64,000 nt of DNA from Novakomyces olei (Eukaryota; Ascomycota; Novakomycetes; Novakomycetales; Novakomycetaceae). Positions 44,538 through 55,913 of the stretch are shown here, one piece after another (position 1 is the first letter of the stretch; each line of letters opens with the position of its first letter). Where the stretch lies: positions 682,001 through 746,000 of the forward strand of contig JADEYG010000015.1 of NCBI GenBank assembly GCA_016906335.1. Direction: 5' to 3'. The translations under genes and the position numbers were made by a program. The notes beneath the pieces were generated by a model, which was not told the origin of the DNA, searched no databases, and saw only the letters and a program-made list of their open reading frames with translations.

Positions 44538-44985
44538 TACAAGGCAAGAACAAGAGTATTATCGAGCACCCTTAAAACTAGATACGAGACCGGCATACAG
44601 AGAAATTGGACTTGTCGTCTGTCACTGTTTGCGGATAACAACGCGCAAAATAAGCAGCGCGCTGCTCAAACAGTATCAAACACGGATTGCTATCGATGCC
44701 AATTTAAATTTAATTAATGATATAATTTTTAGATTAGTGCTATTCGTTGCCTGCAGATGTATAAAAAATAAAAAATAAAAAATAAAAATAAAATAAATAG
44801 ACGCTGCACAAAAGAATACTTTACCAATAAAAAGGAGTAAAAATACAAAACAAAAACACATAATAAACACTCATTCTTGTAGTATTATATCGCCTATCCA
44901 TATCGGTTAGATACAAACAAAAGCCATCTATACATGCTGGCGGCCTCGATACGGCTCGCAAAGCACATTCAAGCCATACAATTCA
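44538..44985. other. Divergent UBA4/LCB1 promoter region
   Basis: AT-rich, with a short A5-6TA tract near 44758-44798. Open frames here resemble nothing. No gene is called. Confidence 0.55.
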
Positions 44986-46768
44986 ATGGCGCCAGCAACA
45001 AATTATCCCTTTCTCGATGACGTCTATGTCTTTCTAAATTCCACGTTAAATACGATCTCGGATGGGATCAATAGTCTTCCCGGATCAGAGATCCTTATAT
45101 GGTATATCAAGTCATCCTACCAAAATGATCCGGTTCGTACATTCGTGGAGTTTTTACTGCTATTGTTTGCTATTCGCTATGTCCTTTCCCCTCGACGGTC
45201 GTCGGAGAAGAATGTTGTCGTTTTCACGGAAAGGGAAGTCGACGAATTGGTGGCAGAATGGCAGCCGGAGCCTTTGAGCGAGCCCCTGAGTGCGAGGGAA
45301 GAACGGCTATTAAAATCGGAGCCTGTCATCATCGGACCCAGTTTGCCTAAATGCCGACTAGAAACGGGACAGCAGGTCCTTAATATGACGAGCATGAACT
45401 ATCTCAATCTTATGAACAACGAATTTCTCGTGGACAAGGCTCTGAGCACTATTAAAAACTACGGCGTGGGTGCTTGTGGTCCACCAGGGTTTTATGGTAC
45501 ACAGGATGTTCACATGAAATTGGAGAATGATATCGCCGCGTTCCTCGGCACGGAGTCGGCTATTCTGTACGCACAGGCTTTCCAAGTGGCTAGCTCTGTA
45601 ATTCCATCCTTTGCCAAACGCGGTGATTTCCTCGTTGTGTAAGACTGACATAAACGTTTTTTTTTGTTTATTTTTTTGTTTTTTTTTATATTGATTCTTT
45701 CTTTATTGTTGATATATTTGTTGGGACATTTAATTTTTTCATTTCCAAGTGCGCATCTATCGCTTTACCAATGGTTTCATTTGATTTTTTTTTATCTGTT
45801 GCTAATATTTTAGCGACGAAGGAGTTAATTTCGCTATACAAAAAGGTATTTTCCTGTCCCGCTCAAACGTCCGTTATTTCAAGCACAACGATATGGAGGA
45901 CTTAGAACGCGTTTGTGCCGAGATATACGAGGATCAGAAACAATCAAGTCGGCCTCTGACGCGTCGCTTTATAATAACAGAGGGCATGTTTGCCGCTTAC
46001 GGCGACCTTGCCTCCCTGCCAGAGTTGGTAAGCAATGCTTTATGCAACTAGTAGTCTTACATTTAACAGCTTGACATTAAAATCAAATACAAATTCAGGC
46101 TCATTCTTGACGAAACATCGTCATTTAGTGTTATCGGGGACACTGGCCGGGGCCTGACAGAGTATTATGATATCGATGCTAAGTCAGTCGATATTATTAT
46201 TGGCTCTCTGGCCACTACCTTTTGTGCAGGCGGAGGCTTTTGTGCAGGATCACTGCAGCTCGTAGTGCATCAGCGCACTACAGCTCTGGGCTATGTTTTT
46301 AGTGCGTCCATGCCGGCATCTCAGGCTGTAATTGCCTTTGAGGCAATTGCTATGATGAAGGATATAGTGTCTAAAGGAGACGGTCCTTTTGTTGCCCTGC
46401 GAGACAACTGCCATGCCTTCCGTGGAGTATTGGCAAAAGTTGACTCTATCGAAATTTCTGCGCACGAGGACTCTCCTTTGATCCATCTTCGTCTTTCAGA
46501 AAAGGCTTTAGCTCGGCTGCAGAATCCCGACTTTGAAGTTCAGGAAGATATCTTGCAGGACGTGGTTGATGAAGCACAGGCACACGGAATTTTGCTCACG
46601 CGTGGCAAGCGGATTCCTTCGCAGGATGTATTCCCTATTCAGCCCAGTATCCGCATTGCCATTACAACAGGTCTAACCAAGCGAGAGATTGAAAAGGCGG
46701 CAACGACTATAAAGTCTTTATTTACCCGAGTGTTGAAGGCACGATCCCGCAATCTTGGATCATCATAG
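44986..46768 (+). CDS. LCB1: Serine palmitoyltransferase subunit 1
   Basis: Three exons (44986-45638, 45814-46027, 46070-46768) join in frame to 521 residues. A membrane segment (TFVEFLLLLFAIRYVLS) near the N-terminus anchors it in the ER. The fold-type I PLP-enzyme pattern is clear: MTSMNYLNL, YGVGACGPPGFYGT, VDEGVNFAIQKGI and RLILDETSSF. At the usual PLP-lysine site the sequence reads SLATTFCAGGGFCAGS with no lysine, which is normal for LCB1, because the catalytic lysine is in LCB2. The enzyme starts sphingolipid synthesis from serine and palmitoyl-CoA. The last intron is 42 nt. Confidence 0.96.
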
Positions 46769-47221
46769 AGAAGAAGTGTTTTGGCAGCGATGGAGACTAC
46801 CTCGCATTATATAGTGTACGATACGTGGTACGATTAATTAATATCTAGGCATATGAGCCAGGTGCAGATTGTACGAGCCAGTTGCTCGATAGCGATCATT
46901 ATTGGACTGATCCATCTGCGCGACTAGTATCCATAGGTTACAATAATTTACGACAGAATTTAATCCAGAATTTTTATAGAGCTTATTGTGTCGTCTATTA
47001 TTTGTAGATTGTCTATTATTTGTAGATTTTCTATTATTTCTAGATTGTCTATTATTTTTAGATTGTCTATTATTTGTAGATTGTCTATTATTTGTAGACT
47101 GTCTATTATTTTTAGATTGCCTATTATTTTTAGATTGTCTATTATTTCTAGTTTATATATTATTTCTAATTTATGTATTATTTCCAGTTTATGTATTGAC
47201 TACAATCGTATATACACGCGC
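46769..47221. other. Convergent LCB1/MCM7 3' region
   Basis: Only an 18-bp minisatellite (46993-47190) and flanking AT-rich sequence; no gene. Confidence 0.7.
46993..47190. repeat. 18-bp minisatellite between LCB1 and MCM7
   Basis: Eleven tandem copies of an 18-bp unit, GTCTATTATTTGTAGATT and variants. Left copies are nearly identical; the last three, nearest MCM7, are clearly diverged. Confidence 0.95.
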
Positions 47222-49786
47222 CTACTCCATATCCTCATCCATATCGGCATCGATAAACACGAGCTGCGAGTCATTCTGTGCCAGCTGCCAGATCCCCAGC
47301 TGCTCGTACTCCTCCACACAATGACGTAGATGATCTTCTGTAAATCCCTTGGCGAGTATCCGAGCACGAACATCGCTCATTCGCAAACTGCTCTGGAAAT
47401 GGGACCCGTCCCCACTCGCCATATCCCGAACAATCTTGTAGATTTTGGAGTCAGCGGTATGATCGGCTCCGTGCTCGACTTCGCCCTCGTACAATGAAGT
47501 CTTGGAGGCCTCCATAAGCCTCAACGCCTCATCAACGTCCTCCACAATAACCTCGTCGGCAAACCGCAGCCGGGCCAGTGCCTGAGCCATACGCACTATG
47601 CCGAGCAGAGTACGAGGAGTCGTTTGTGCAAATTGACGATCAGCTGCCTCATCTGCCTTCTGATTCCTCCTCAGCCGGACATAGGCGCCCACACAGTACT
47701 CGCTCACTTGCTTGGGAAGCACGGGCCTGTACGTTCTTGCACGGGCAATGTACTGGCGAAAGACTTTGGGCTCGAGCACGGGCGATGCTGTTTCCGGGTG
47801 GCAGTTGTTCATGTGCACAAAGGCAATATGCTGAGCCAAGCGCTCATCATCCTGCCTCGAGGGCGTATCAAGCAGGAGAAAGAGCACATCGAACCGGGAG
47901 AGCAAGGCAGCAGGCAGATTGATATTCGCTACGGGCGATAAGCGTGGATTGTACCGGCCATAGAGCGGATTAGCTGCTGCCAGAATGGAAGTTCTGGCAT
48001 TAAGAGTAGTAGTAATCCCTGCCTTGGAGATGGAAATCGTTTGCTGTTCCATTACTTCGTGGATGGCAGTCCGATCCTGATCGTCCATCTTGTCAAACTC
48101 GTCAATACAGCAAATGCCATTGTCTGCCAAAACAAGCGATCCGCCCTCCAGGACCATTTCGTCCGTCACTGGATCCCTCATTACTGCCGCAGTAAGGCCG
48201 ACGCCGGACGAGCCTTTCCCCGTAGTGTAAACGGCACGTGGAGCAATCTTGGAGATGTACTTTAGCAACTGTGATTTGGCTACTCCAGGGTCGCCCATGA
48301 GACAGACGTTAATGTCGCCTCTAATCTTCATTCCGTCGCCCATTGTCTTTGTTACTCCTCCCACTAGCAGCAGGAGCAATGCCTTTTTCACATCTTCATG
48401 CCCATAAATCTCGGGGGCAATCGACCTTGCCAGCCGGTCGTACTGGTCTCCTCGAGCCTGCAAGTCGGCAATCTGCAGCACCGTCTCCTCCGACACTCCC
48501 ATCAAGTCGTACTGTTTCTTGATTTGACGAATGTGGTGGGCCTCGAGGTACGTGTCCGTCAACAGGCCCGCCCGGACTGCCTTGAAGCCAGTGTAAGGTG
48601 TCGGCAGGAAAATGCCTCCACAGTCAATCAAGTCTCCCGGTGAGACTGATCTGCAAACGGGGCCATAAAAGTGGACTACCAGGCTGCGCGGGATATGGCC
48701 CACGGGCACCTGGCTCGTGAGTTCCTGGACCCGTGCCTCTTGAAAGGCTACAAACTTGCTGGCTCGAGTTGAAGGGAACAGAGCGCCTTTAGCGTCGTTG
48801 CGCCGGCAACGACGCGAAGGGCACTGGGCCAAAGGCGTAAACTGTTTAGTGCCATGTAGTTCTTGAAAGACTTCAAAGCCACAGCGATCACATGTAAATG
48901 TAGCGACTTCAATGCTCGGTTTTACATCGCTCACTCGTGTAACAATGCCGCGAACCCTAATCAAATGGCCTAAATGTGCTCCTTTGACCTGTCGCACTGC
49001 AAGGGCCTTGCCGTATCCGCGAGCGGGTATATTGGCGGGTACAAAGTATACGGTGTAGCGACGCAGCAGTACTGGCGGGAACACTGTCTCCCCGTCCGCT
49101 GTTTCCACGTCCTCTTCCGGTCCTTCATTCACGGCACGCTGAGCGGCTGCCTGCTGCAGCTGCAGCCTCTGCTGCCGAATCACATCGAGCGGTTCCGTGT
49201 CAAAGACAGTATCGTCCGAGGGAGGAGGGATTATAGCGTCGATACAGCGGCAAAAGTGTTCTTGGTACCGCTTTGTGTTTTGCATTATTGCGTCCAGAAG
49301 GTCGTGTCGCGGAGACTCATACTGCAGGTTAGTCGCTGATAGTGTAGGCTAAAGACGAATTGTAGAATAATCTGTAAACTATGCCTCGATCACGTTACCT
49401 CGTTGAGATCGTTGAGATCAATGTACACTGTGTCTTCTGTACGATTCGCTACATTTTGCTGATGGTTAGCAAAGGTAAGAGAGCCACAGACTTGAGCTCG
49501 CAGGCAAGCTTGATCTTACCAGGATCGACATGTATTTCGGATGGCTGTCGTCCACTTGCATATGTGCCTCGAGCTCGAAATCATCGTCAGCGAACGGGTC
49601 TGTGTCCGCTCGAGCAGCGCCTGTCTTTTTGTAGTTTTTAAGAAAGTCGGTGATGCGGGCTACACGTGCAAAGTCAGCCCATTGCAATCCTTTTTCCACT
49701 GTTGAAAGGAGAGGCAGCTTACCATCCATCTGCTCATAGTCAAGGCCCGGAATACGAGTAACGGGCAGTCTTGCCGTTGTCGCCAT
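47222..49786 (-). CDS. MCM7: Replicative helicase subunit Mcm7
   Basis: Three exons (49520-49786, 49399-49458, 47222-49321) join in frame to 808 residues; the middle exon is only 60 nt. The zinc-binding CDRC ... CPSRRC pair lies at about residues 253-285. The AAA core has Walker A GDPGVAKS (about 450), [20 protein letters not shown], Walker [10 protein letters not shown] and the arginine finger SRFDVLF. This core wording is specific to Mcm7 among the six MCM proteins. Mcm2-7 is loaded at origins and forms the CMG helicase. The gene converges on LCB1 and is divergent from the VHC1-like gene. A TCGCGT-rich cluster lies 90-116 bp upstream. Confidence 0.97.
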
Positions 49787-49875
49787 TGCGGTTTACAACG
49801 CGGCACAAGTCTGCGACAGAGTGTTGCACGTAAACCAGACACGGTTTAGGGAGCGTATTTGCACTGCTCTGCCTT

Positions 49876-49902
49876 TCGCGTAACGTCGCGTCGCGTAACG
49901 TC
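49876..49902. promoter_or_regulatory. MCB/E2F-like repeat cluster upstream of MCM7
   Basis: TCGCGTAACG occurs twice, separated by TCGCG, followed by TC and, about 6 bp on, another CGCG-containing TTCGCGTT. The arrangement resembles MCB boxes bound by MBF. It sits 90-116 bp before the MCM7 start and may also serve the divergent gene. Confidence 0.5.
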
Positions 49903-50036
49903 TTAATTCGCGTTGATAGGGTTTTCCCGTATGCAAAGGGTAGACGAACCAGTAATATCTCCTACGGCGATTACTTTATATCTGTACAAAGTGTCGCAAC
50001 TGTATCAGTAATTTTCATACGGGTTCACGTGGTTTC

Positions 50037-50116
50037 ACTCTATATGGTTTCCACTATATATGATTTCCACTATATATGATTTCCACTATATACGGTTTCC
50101 ACTATATACGGTTTCC
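50037..50116. repeat. 16-bp tandem repeat upstream of the VHC1-like gene
   Basis: Five copies of a 16-bp unit, ACTATATATGATTTCC or ACTATATACGGTTTCC, with starts spaced exactly 16 bp apart. It lies between the divergent MCM7 and cotransporter genes. Confidence 0.9.
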
Positions 50117-50246
50117 ACGTACTCCTGTAATGTAATTTTTATGCCTTTCTGCCGCTTAATTTTGCTATATCCACGCCGTCCTAATTTCCACTCATTTTCT
50201 TATCATGTGAATATGCTCTCGACCCGAAATCTTTGTGTTTATTAAA

Positions 50247-50258
50247 ATGGCGATTTGA
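50247..50258 (+). promoter_or_regulatory. Three-codon upstream ORF before VHC1
   Basis: ATG GCG ATT TGA ends two bases before the cotransporter ATG. If it is in the transcript it would load ribosomes just upstream; the transcript start is not known. Confidence 0.4.
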
Positions 50259-50260
50259 TT

Positions 50261-53200
50261 ATGAGCGGTAACCGCAGCGACGCCGTGCATCTCGGTTTCA
50301 CACCGCTCGAGCGCACATGGCAGCGTATGCTCGGGCCCACTCACGAGGAAACTCAAGAATTGATTGGTGAAACGGATCGTAATGACTACGGTACAAGGAG
50401 CCCACGGCAAAAGGCGTCGCGCAAGTTTGCGGCCGGCTCAACGAAACTGGGGACTTTTGCCGGATGTTTTGTGCCGACGACTTTGAATGTAGTGTATGCA
50501 TCCTTGGAAAATTTGGTTTATATTTCTGAAATTATACACATCACTAACAGCTTCTTTACTAGTTCTATTTTGCTGTTTTTACGTTTCACTTTTATCATTG
50601 GTCAAACAGGGTTCATCGGTGCCACGGCTATGCTTATTATCTCGTACAGCGTAAACTTGCTATCGACACTTTCTATTAGTGCCATTTGCTCGAATGGAAT
50701 TGTCCGGAAGGGTGGCGTGTACTACGCCATCTCACGCACGCTCGGACCTGAATTTGGGGGGTCGATAGGGATTATGTTTTACCTTGGCCAGATCCTAAAC
50801 ACCGGTATGAATGTTGCTGGATTTGTCGAGCCTTTGCTCCGAAATTATGGAAAGGTATATGACATTTGTATTTCGAAAGATTCACAAACTGGAGAAACCG
50901 GGGAAAGTTTTTAAAATAATGATAATATATGTGGAAGGCTATAGGAGCGGCCATGGGCCGTGTAATGCGATTTAAAATGCTTGATTTTTTTTTTGCCGCC
51001 TTTAAACTATGTTTACCTCAAACATATTTTGAAACAAACTTATACTAATAATGATAGACTCTAGGGGAACAGTCTCAGATAATTCCAGACGGATACGTAA
51101 GTCTGTTCCTTTTCTCTTTTTTCTAATATTTCTTCTTTTTCTAATAACATATGCCCTGCTAACTCTTTCCAAAGTGGTGGTCGTTCTTGTACAGCACCGT
51201 TCTTCTCATGGTGTGCACAATAGTCTCATGTTTTGGAGCCAAAGTCTTTTCGAAGACTTCAAATTTGCTTCTAATTGTGCTCACTGTTTCCTGTCTTTCC
51301 ATCCCTGCCTCAACACTGTTTGTTCGGGAGTTTGATTTAGGTGATGGACTGCGGTACATTGGCCCTAACTGGAGCACTTTTCGATCAAATTTATGGCTGC
51401 ATTTACGTGATGGGGCGGCCGGTAGTGAGCGGGGACATGTCACAATTTCCTCAGTATTCGGTGTCTTTTATCCGGCGACAGCAGGGTACTTCGCCGGCTC
51501 CTCCATGTCTGGAGACTTGCGAAACCCAAGCAGGTCTATCCCATTGGGCACACTGTACTCTCTACTGACTACCTTTACGCTTTATTTCGTTATAATCGCT
51601 AGTGTCTCTGCCAGCATTCCTCGGCAAGTCCTTTACTCTGATGCAGATGCTTTGCAAAATGTAAATGTGGCACCTGTGCTCGTACTCCTCGGAGCTCTTT
51701 CGTCCGCCTTGTTTAGTTCTATTATGGGCATTGTTGGAGCAGCAAAGCTCCTGGAGGCGATTGCCAGGGACGATTTAATTCCGATTTTCCGTGTTTTTGC
51801 AATGAAATCAGCGCGTACGGGTGAGCCAGTACGCGCTATATTAGTCTCATACTTGATTGTGCAGGTAGCTATCTTTGGAGACATCAATGAGCTGGGTGCC
51901 ATGATCACAATGACTTTCTTACTAACTTTTGCTATCGTCAACCTGGCCTGTCTTCTTCTCAGGCTCGCTTCCGCTCCAAATTTCCGACCTTCTTTCCACT
52001 ATTTTTCCTGGACGACTGCCACAGTCGGATTGGCAGTTAGTTTTGCCGCCATGTTCTTTGTGGATGTGCCTTATGCATCTGCAGCAACCTTGATTTCTCT
52101 TGTTCTTTTCATTGTAATTCACCATACTTGTGGACCGGAATCGCAAAAATGGGGAGACATCACCCAGTCACTGCTGTACCATCAGCTCCGCAAATATTTG
52201 CTGCGATTAGATACACGGAAAGAGCACGTAAAGTACTGGCGACCTCAAGTGCTTTTACTTGTAAATGATCCTGTCCGCTCGCGCAAGACAATTGCCTTTT
52301 GCAATGCAATCAAAAAGGGTTCCCTTTACGTACTCGGTGCTGTCGTAGTACATCAGGGCGAATTCGATCAAGTACTAGCCAAAGTGCATCAAAGACACGC
52401 AGTATTTCAACAGTCTATCGACATGACTCATATTAAAGCCTTCGTCGATGTTACTGTAGCCCCCTCGTTGGTGTGGGGAGCGCGTAGTCTCCTATTGCAG
52501 TCAGGACTCGGTGGCATGCGTCCAAACATTGTTGTAATGGGGTTTTATGATCGGCTTACTAAAGTATCTCCGGACGGCATTTTATTGGATCCGCAATTAA
52601 TTGAAGATGCAAACACTCGGCCAGATGCTTGTCATTCTCAAAACCCAAATACTAATTCCAGTTCTTCCTCTGCTTCGGACAACTCGTGCCCCAGTTTATG
52701 TGACTGGATGCATATTGTGGAGGACACGTTGGCTGGAGCCTTTAATGTGATGATCACTAAAGCCTTCTCTCAGCTGCAGTTACCGGAGGAGGTGACGGAT
52801 ACCCGATGCATCGACCTTTGGCCCATACAAATGTCGTGTGCAAATGATGCAGATGAGAGGGTAACGACGATAAATGCTGATACGTACACGATGATTCTAC
52901 AGTGTGGGTACATTCTCCACACGGTCCCCGTATGGAGAAGGTATAAGCTACGCGTCTTAATCTTTGTTGAACACGCTAGCCAGATTCAGGAGGAGCAGAT
53001 GAGGCTGCAAGAGCTTTTAAAAAGGCTGCGAATTAGTGCAGAGACCCATGTAATTGCTCTAGACTGGCCACAAAATGCAATTTACCAGACAATCGTTCGC
53101 GGCTCTCCAGTAGCAGAAGCGTACGTGCATTGCATGTTGGGCTCTCACGAGTGGAGCAGGATCAAAGCCAGACAGGATCAGCAAGCTCAGCACCGGCTGA

Positions 53201-53739
53201 AGAGTGCAAGCAAGCCGGCCCTGACCAGCTGGAATGGTGACCTAGGGCAAAAGGCTCGCCGACGGAGAAGCCTTTCCTCTGTGCCCCCAGTGAGCAGGCC
53301 ACTGAGCATGCGACTAATGCCTTTTATTCCGGTAGTGGAGGATTCCGATAGTGACGAGGACGAGCGGCTGAGCAGTACACTGAGCTTGGACCATTCCAAT
53401 GCTTTTGACCAGCTCGGCAATACAGAGGAAAGCATTGACCCTCAACTGCACAGAACTGACGAATTGCAGCAAGACGTACTCGAGACGGAGAGCTTATTGT
53501 CCTTCAATTCGCTGCCGCCAAGGGCACAGTACATGATTTTGAACGAAGTAATGAGACGGTATAGTGGCACAGAGGAAACGGCTGTAACGCTGACGACACT
53601 GCCGGCACCGCCTCAGCATTGCTGGAGGTCACGAGCACAGAGTGCTGACTGGATTTATAACATGAACATCCTCACACAAAATTTGGGTGCAGTCGCCCTG
53701 GTTCACAGTAAATCGTTGACTGTAACGACAAGCTTGTAG
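50261..53739 (+). CDS. VHC1: Vacuolar cation-chloride cotransporter, VHC1-like
   Basis: Four exons (50261-50493, 50563-50854, 51058-51096, 51175-53739) join in frame to 1042 residues; the third is a 39-nt microexon encoding TLGEQSQIIPDGY. The cotransporter core starts KLGTFAGCFVPTTLNVVSIL and includes GGVYYAISRTLGPEFGGSIG, SSVFGVFYPATAGYFAGSSM and about 12 membrane segments. A long hydrophilic C-terminal domain of about 480 residues follows, with Ser/Asp-rich stretches. S. cerevisiae Vhc1 is a vacuolar K-Cl cotransporter affecting osmotic balance. A three-codon frame just upstream of the start may reduce translation. Confidence 0.93.
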
Positions 53740-54256
53740 TTTGCATTATAACTGCCTTGCATAGTCTCTAATTTGTGAAAGTTTTATCTACCATCCAAAT
53801 TTTTATTGTTTAATTATATTGTAACTATTGCTTTGACAGCAAATTGGACAGCAAATTGTTGTTAATGGTTTGCTGACGCACACGTGCCATCGCTGGCTGT
53901 CGTGTATGTGTTTATTAGCGACGTTTTGTTACAATACCAAAGAAATGCCCACCGACTACAAGTCTACTTGGCAGACAGTTATTGGTCCTCGGTCTAATAA
54001 CCCAAGTGTAGCCTAAAATAATCCAGAATTGAATTTGCATCTGATTATAGATTAACCCACTACGTTACTTACTGGCGCTTTTGGCGCTATCCTGCCCCGC
54101 AATGACGTGATTTACACAAAGCAGTAATATGTCGCTCGCAATAAGGTCTAGAGTACGTCAAAATTACCTATTTACTATGCCGATAATATAAATATATTAA
54201 CTGGTCCTGTCAAGCGGCAAATTAATCATCTTCATCTTCATCATCACCAGACAATT
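53740..54256. other. VHC1 3' region and peroxiredoxin promoter
   Basis: No gene; AT-rich, with a CATCTT/CATCAT short repeat just before the peroxiredoxin start. Confidence 0.55.
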
Positions 54257-54913
54257 ATGCCTGCTCTTCGATTGGGATCAGACGCGCCAAACTTTACGGC
54301 CAAAGCCACTGAGGTCGGCGAGCTAAACTTGTATGATTACGCTGGCAATGACTGGCTGATCTTTTTTTCCCACCCGGCAGACCGTACGCCTGTCTGCACG
54401 ACTGAGCTGGGTGAGATCTCTCGTTTGGCTGACGAATTCAAACGCCGCAATGTTAAACTGCTGGGATTGAGCGCCAATGGCCTCGAATCTCACAAGGACT
54501 GGGTCAAGGACATCAATGAAGTTGCTCACACCGACTTGCATTTTCCCATTGTGGCCGATCCTGAACGCAAAGTCGCTTTACTCTACGACATGATCGATGA
54601 GCAAGACGCTACCAATGTGGACGAGAAGGGGATTGCCTTTACTATTCGCTCTGTGTTCTTTATCGATCCAAAGAAGAAGATTCGCACTATTTTGCAGTAC
54701 CCAGCCAGCACCGGTCGCAATGCAAGCGAAATTTTGCGCGTAATTGACGCTCTACAGACTTCTGACCGCTATGGTGTGACTACGCCGGTTAATTGGCAAC
54801 CGGGTGATGATGCGATAGTGCCGCCTACCGTATCTGACGATAAGGCAAAGGAGCTGTTTCCCAACTTTCGCTCGGTCAAGCCTTATCTGCGTTTTACCCC
54901 GCTGCCAAAGTAG
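54257..54913 (+). CDS. PRX1: 1-Cys peroxiredoxin (Prx6 type)
   Basis: Intronless, 218 residues. The peroxidatic cysteine is Cys47 in HPADRTPVCTTELGE, in the Prx6 form, with no resolving cysteine typical of 2-Cys enzymes. VNWQPGDDAIVPP and FPNFRSVKPYLRFTP at the C-terminus are diagnostic for the Prx6 branch. The family reduces hydrogen peroxide and lipid hydroperoxides. No clear mitochondrial presequence precedes the start, in contrast to S. cerevisiae Prx1, so a cytosolic form is likely. Confidence 0.96.
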   Translation: MPALRLGSDAPNFTAKATEVGELNLYDYAGNDWLIFFSHPADRTPVCTTELGEISRLADEFKRRNVKLLGLSANGLESHKDWVKDINEVAHTDLHFPIVADPERKVALLYDMIDEQDATNVDEKGIAFTIRSVFFIDPKKKIRTILQYPASTGRNASEILRVIDALQTSDRYGVTTPVNWQPGDDAIVPPTVSDDKAKELFPNFRSVKPYLRFTPLPK

Positions 54914-55913
54914 GTAATTCATATACTCTCCTTTGGTGTGGAAAAGCGTAATTCAAAAAGTAGAATATTAAAAATTTAATGAGGATTTTAAAATTGGCCT
55001 ATTGAGTATCTATCCAAAGGCGGCGAGTAGAATCTTTTTTTTTTTTTTGCTGTAGCGTTGTAATTTGAAAACCTGTCACGTTTCTTTAGATGATAATGAT
55101 TGATGAAGTAACGCCGATACAGGGTCGAGTCTATAGAACGAGTGACTTTATTGTGAATGCTAAAAGCGCAAAAGACGTCAGATCCGCAAAGCACACGCAA
55201 TAACGTGAGAAAGTGTATTTGGATCTTCTTTCCAACGAACGTCAGCAAGTGAGACTCCATTGATTGGAAAGAAATATTGTTCGAAATATTATATAATATT
55301 ATTATTATTGTATGTGCAATAGACTTCTCTATCCCGTCGCGTGTAAATTGTGCCCTACGAGATTACTTGGCAAAATTAACGCAAAACCGGCGAAATCGCA
55401 ATCGCGTGCTTAGCCAACGCGTTTGCGTCGCCCGAGACTTCGGCGGTGTCTACCAATGAAATTCGTTATGGGCATATGTAAACATAAGCAAATGCCAAAC
55501 GTCTTTCCTATAGACAAACTGATGGACGGATTGCATTTATAAAATCTTTGCAGCAGGTAATTTGCATTATCAACAGCCAGAATTTCTCCCGCTGCACTGT
55601 ATTATTTTAGTATGTCAGGTGCGAGCGATATGGGCATATCTCCATCTTTATCACGCTTTTGGTGGGTACCCGAAATCTTGTCTGCGAAGAAATAGGAGAC
55701 TTATTTAGTGAGCCCTGAATATATGGAGACCTGATATGACCATATTGTGCTTATTCTGTCTTTATTTCGTCGAGTACTTGCTATAGAATGATACTTAAAA
55801 AATACGATTGATTATCTTATCCTTGACATTCGTGATTTTTTATCGCGCTGTATCCAAAATTTTTTATATATATATTTCCTCAACAAACACAATCCACTAG
55901 AGCAAAAAAAGCC
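54914..55913. other. PRX1 3' region and SAM synthetase promoter
   Basis: A minus-strand frame (54988-55260, 90 residues from an ATG) shows no known motif and I do not call it. AT-rich near the SAM synthetase start. Confidence 0.5.

Larger units (their letters stand above)
49787..50260. other. Divergent MCM7/VHC1 promoter region
   Basis: Contains the MCB-like cluster and the 16-bp repeat, and a three-codon upstream frame (50247-50258) that ends two bases before the cotransporter start. No other gene. Confidence 0.6.

Noticed and set aside
46993-47190. CRISPR-like array
   Set aside because: Repeats are directly adjacent with no unique spacers, in a fungal genome; this is a minisatellite.
46986-47329. 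Repetitive open frames (LLFVDCLLFVD) through the 18-bp array
   Set aside because: The unit length is a multiple of three, so the array stays open by construction; it has no independent start context or family match.
54988-55260. 90-residue ATG-started minus-strand frame
   Set aside because: Biased, no motif, ends in a Lys run from a poly-T tract.
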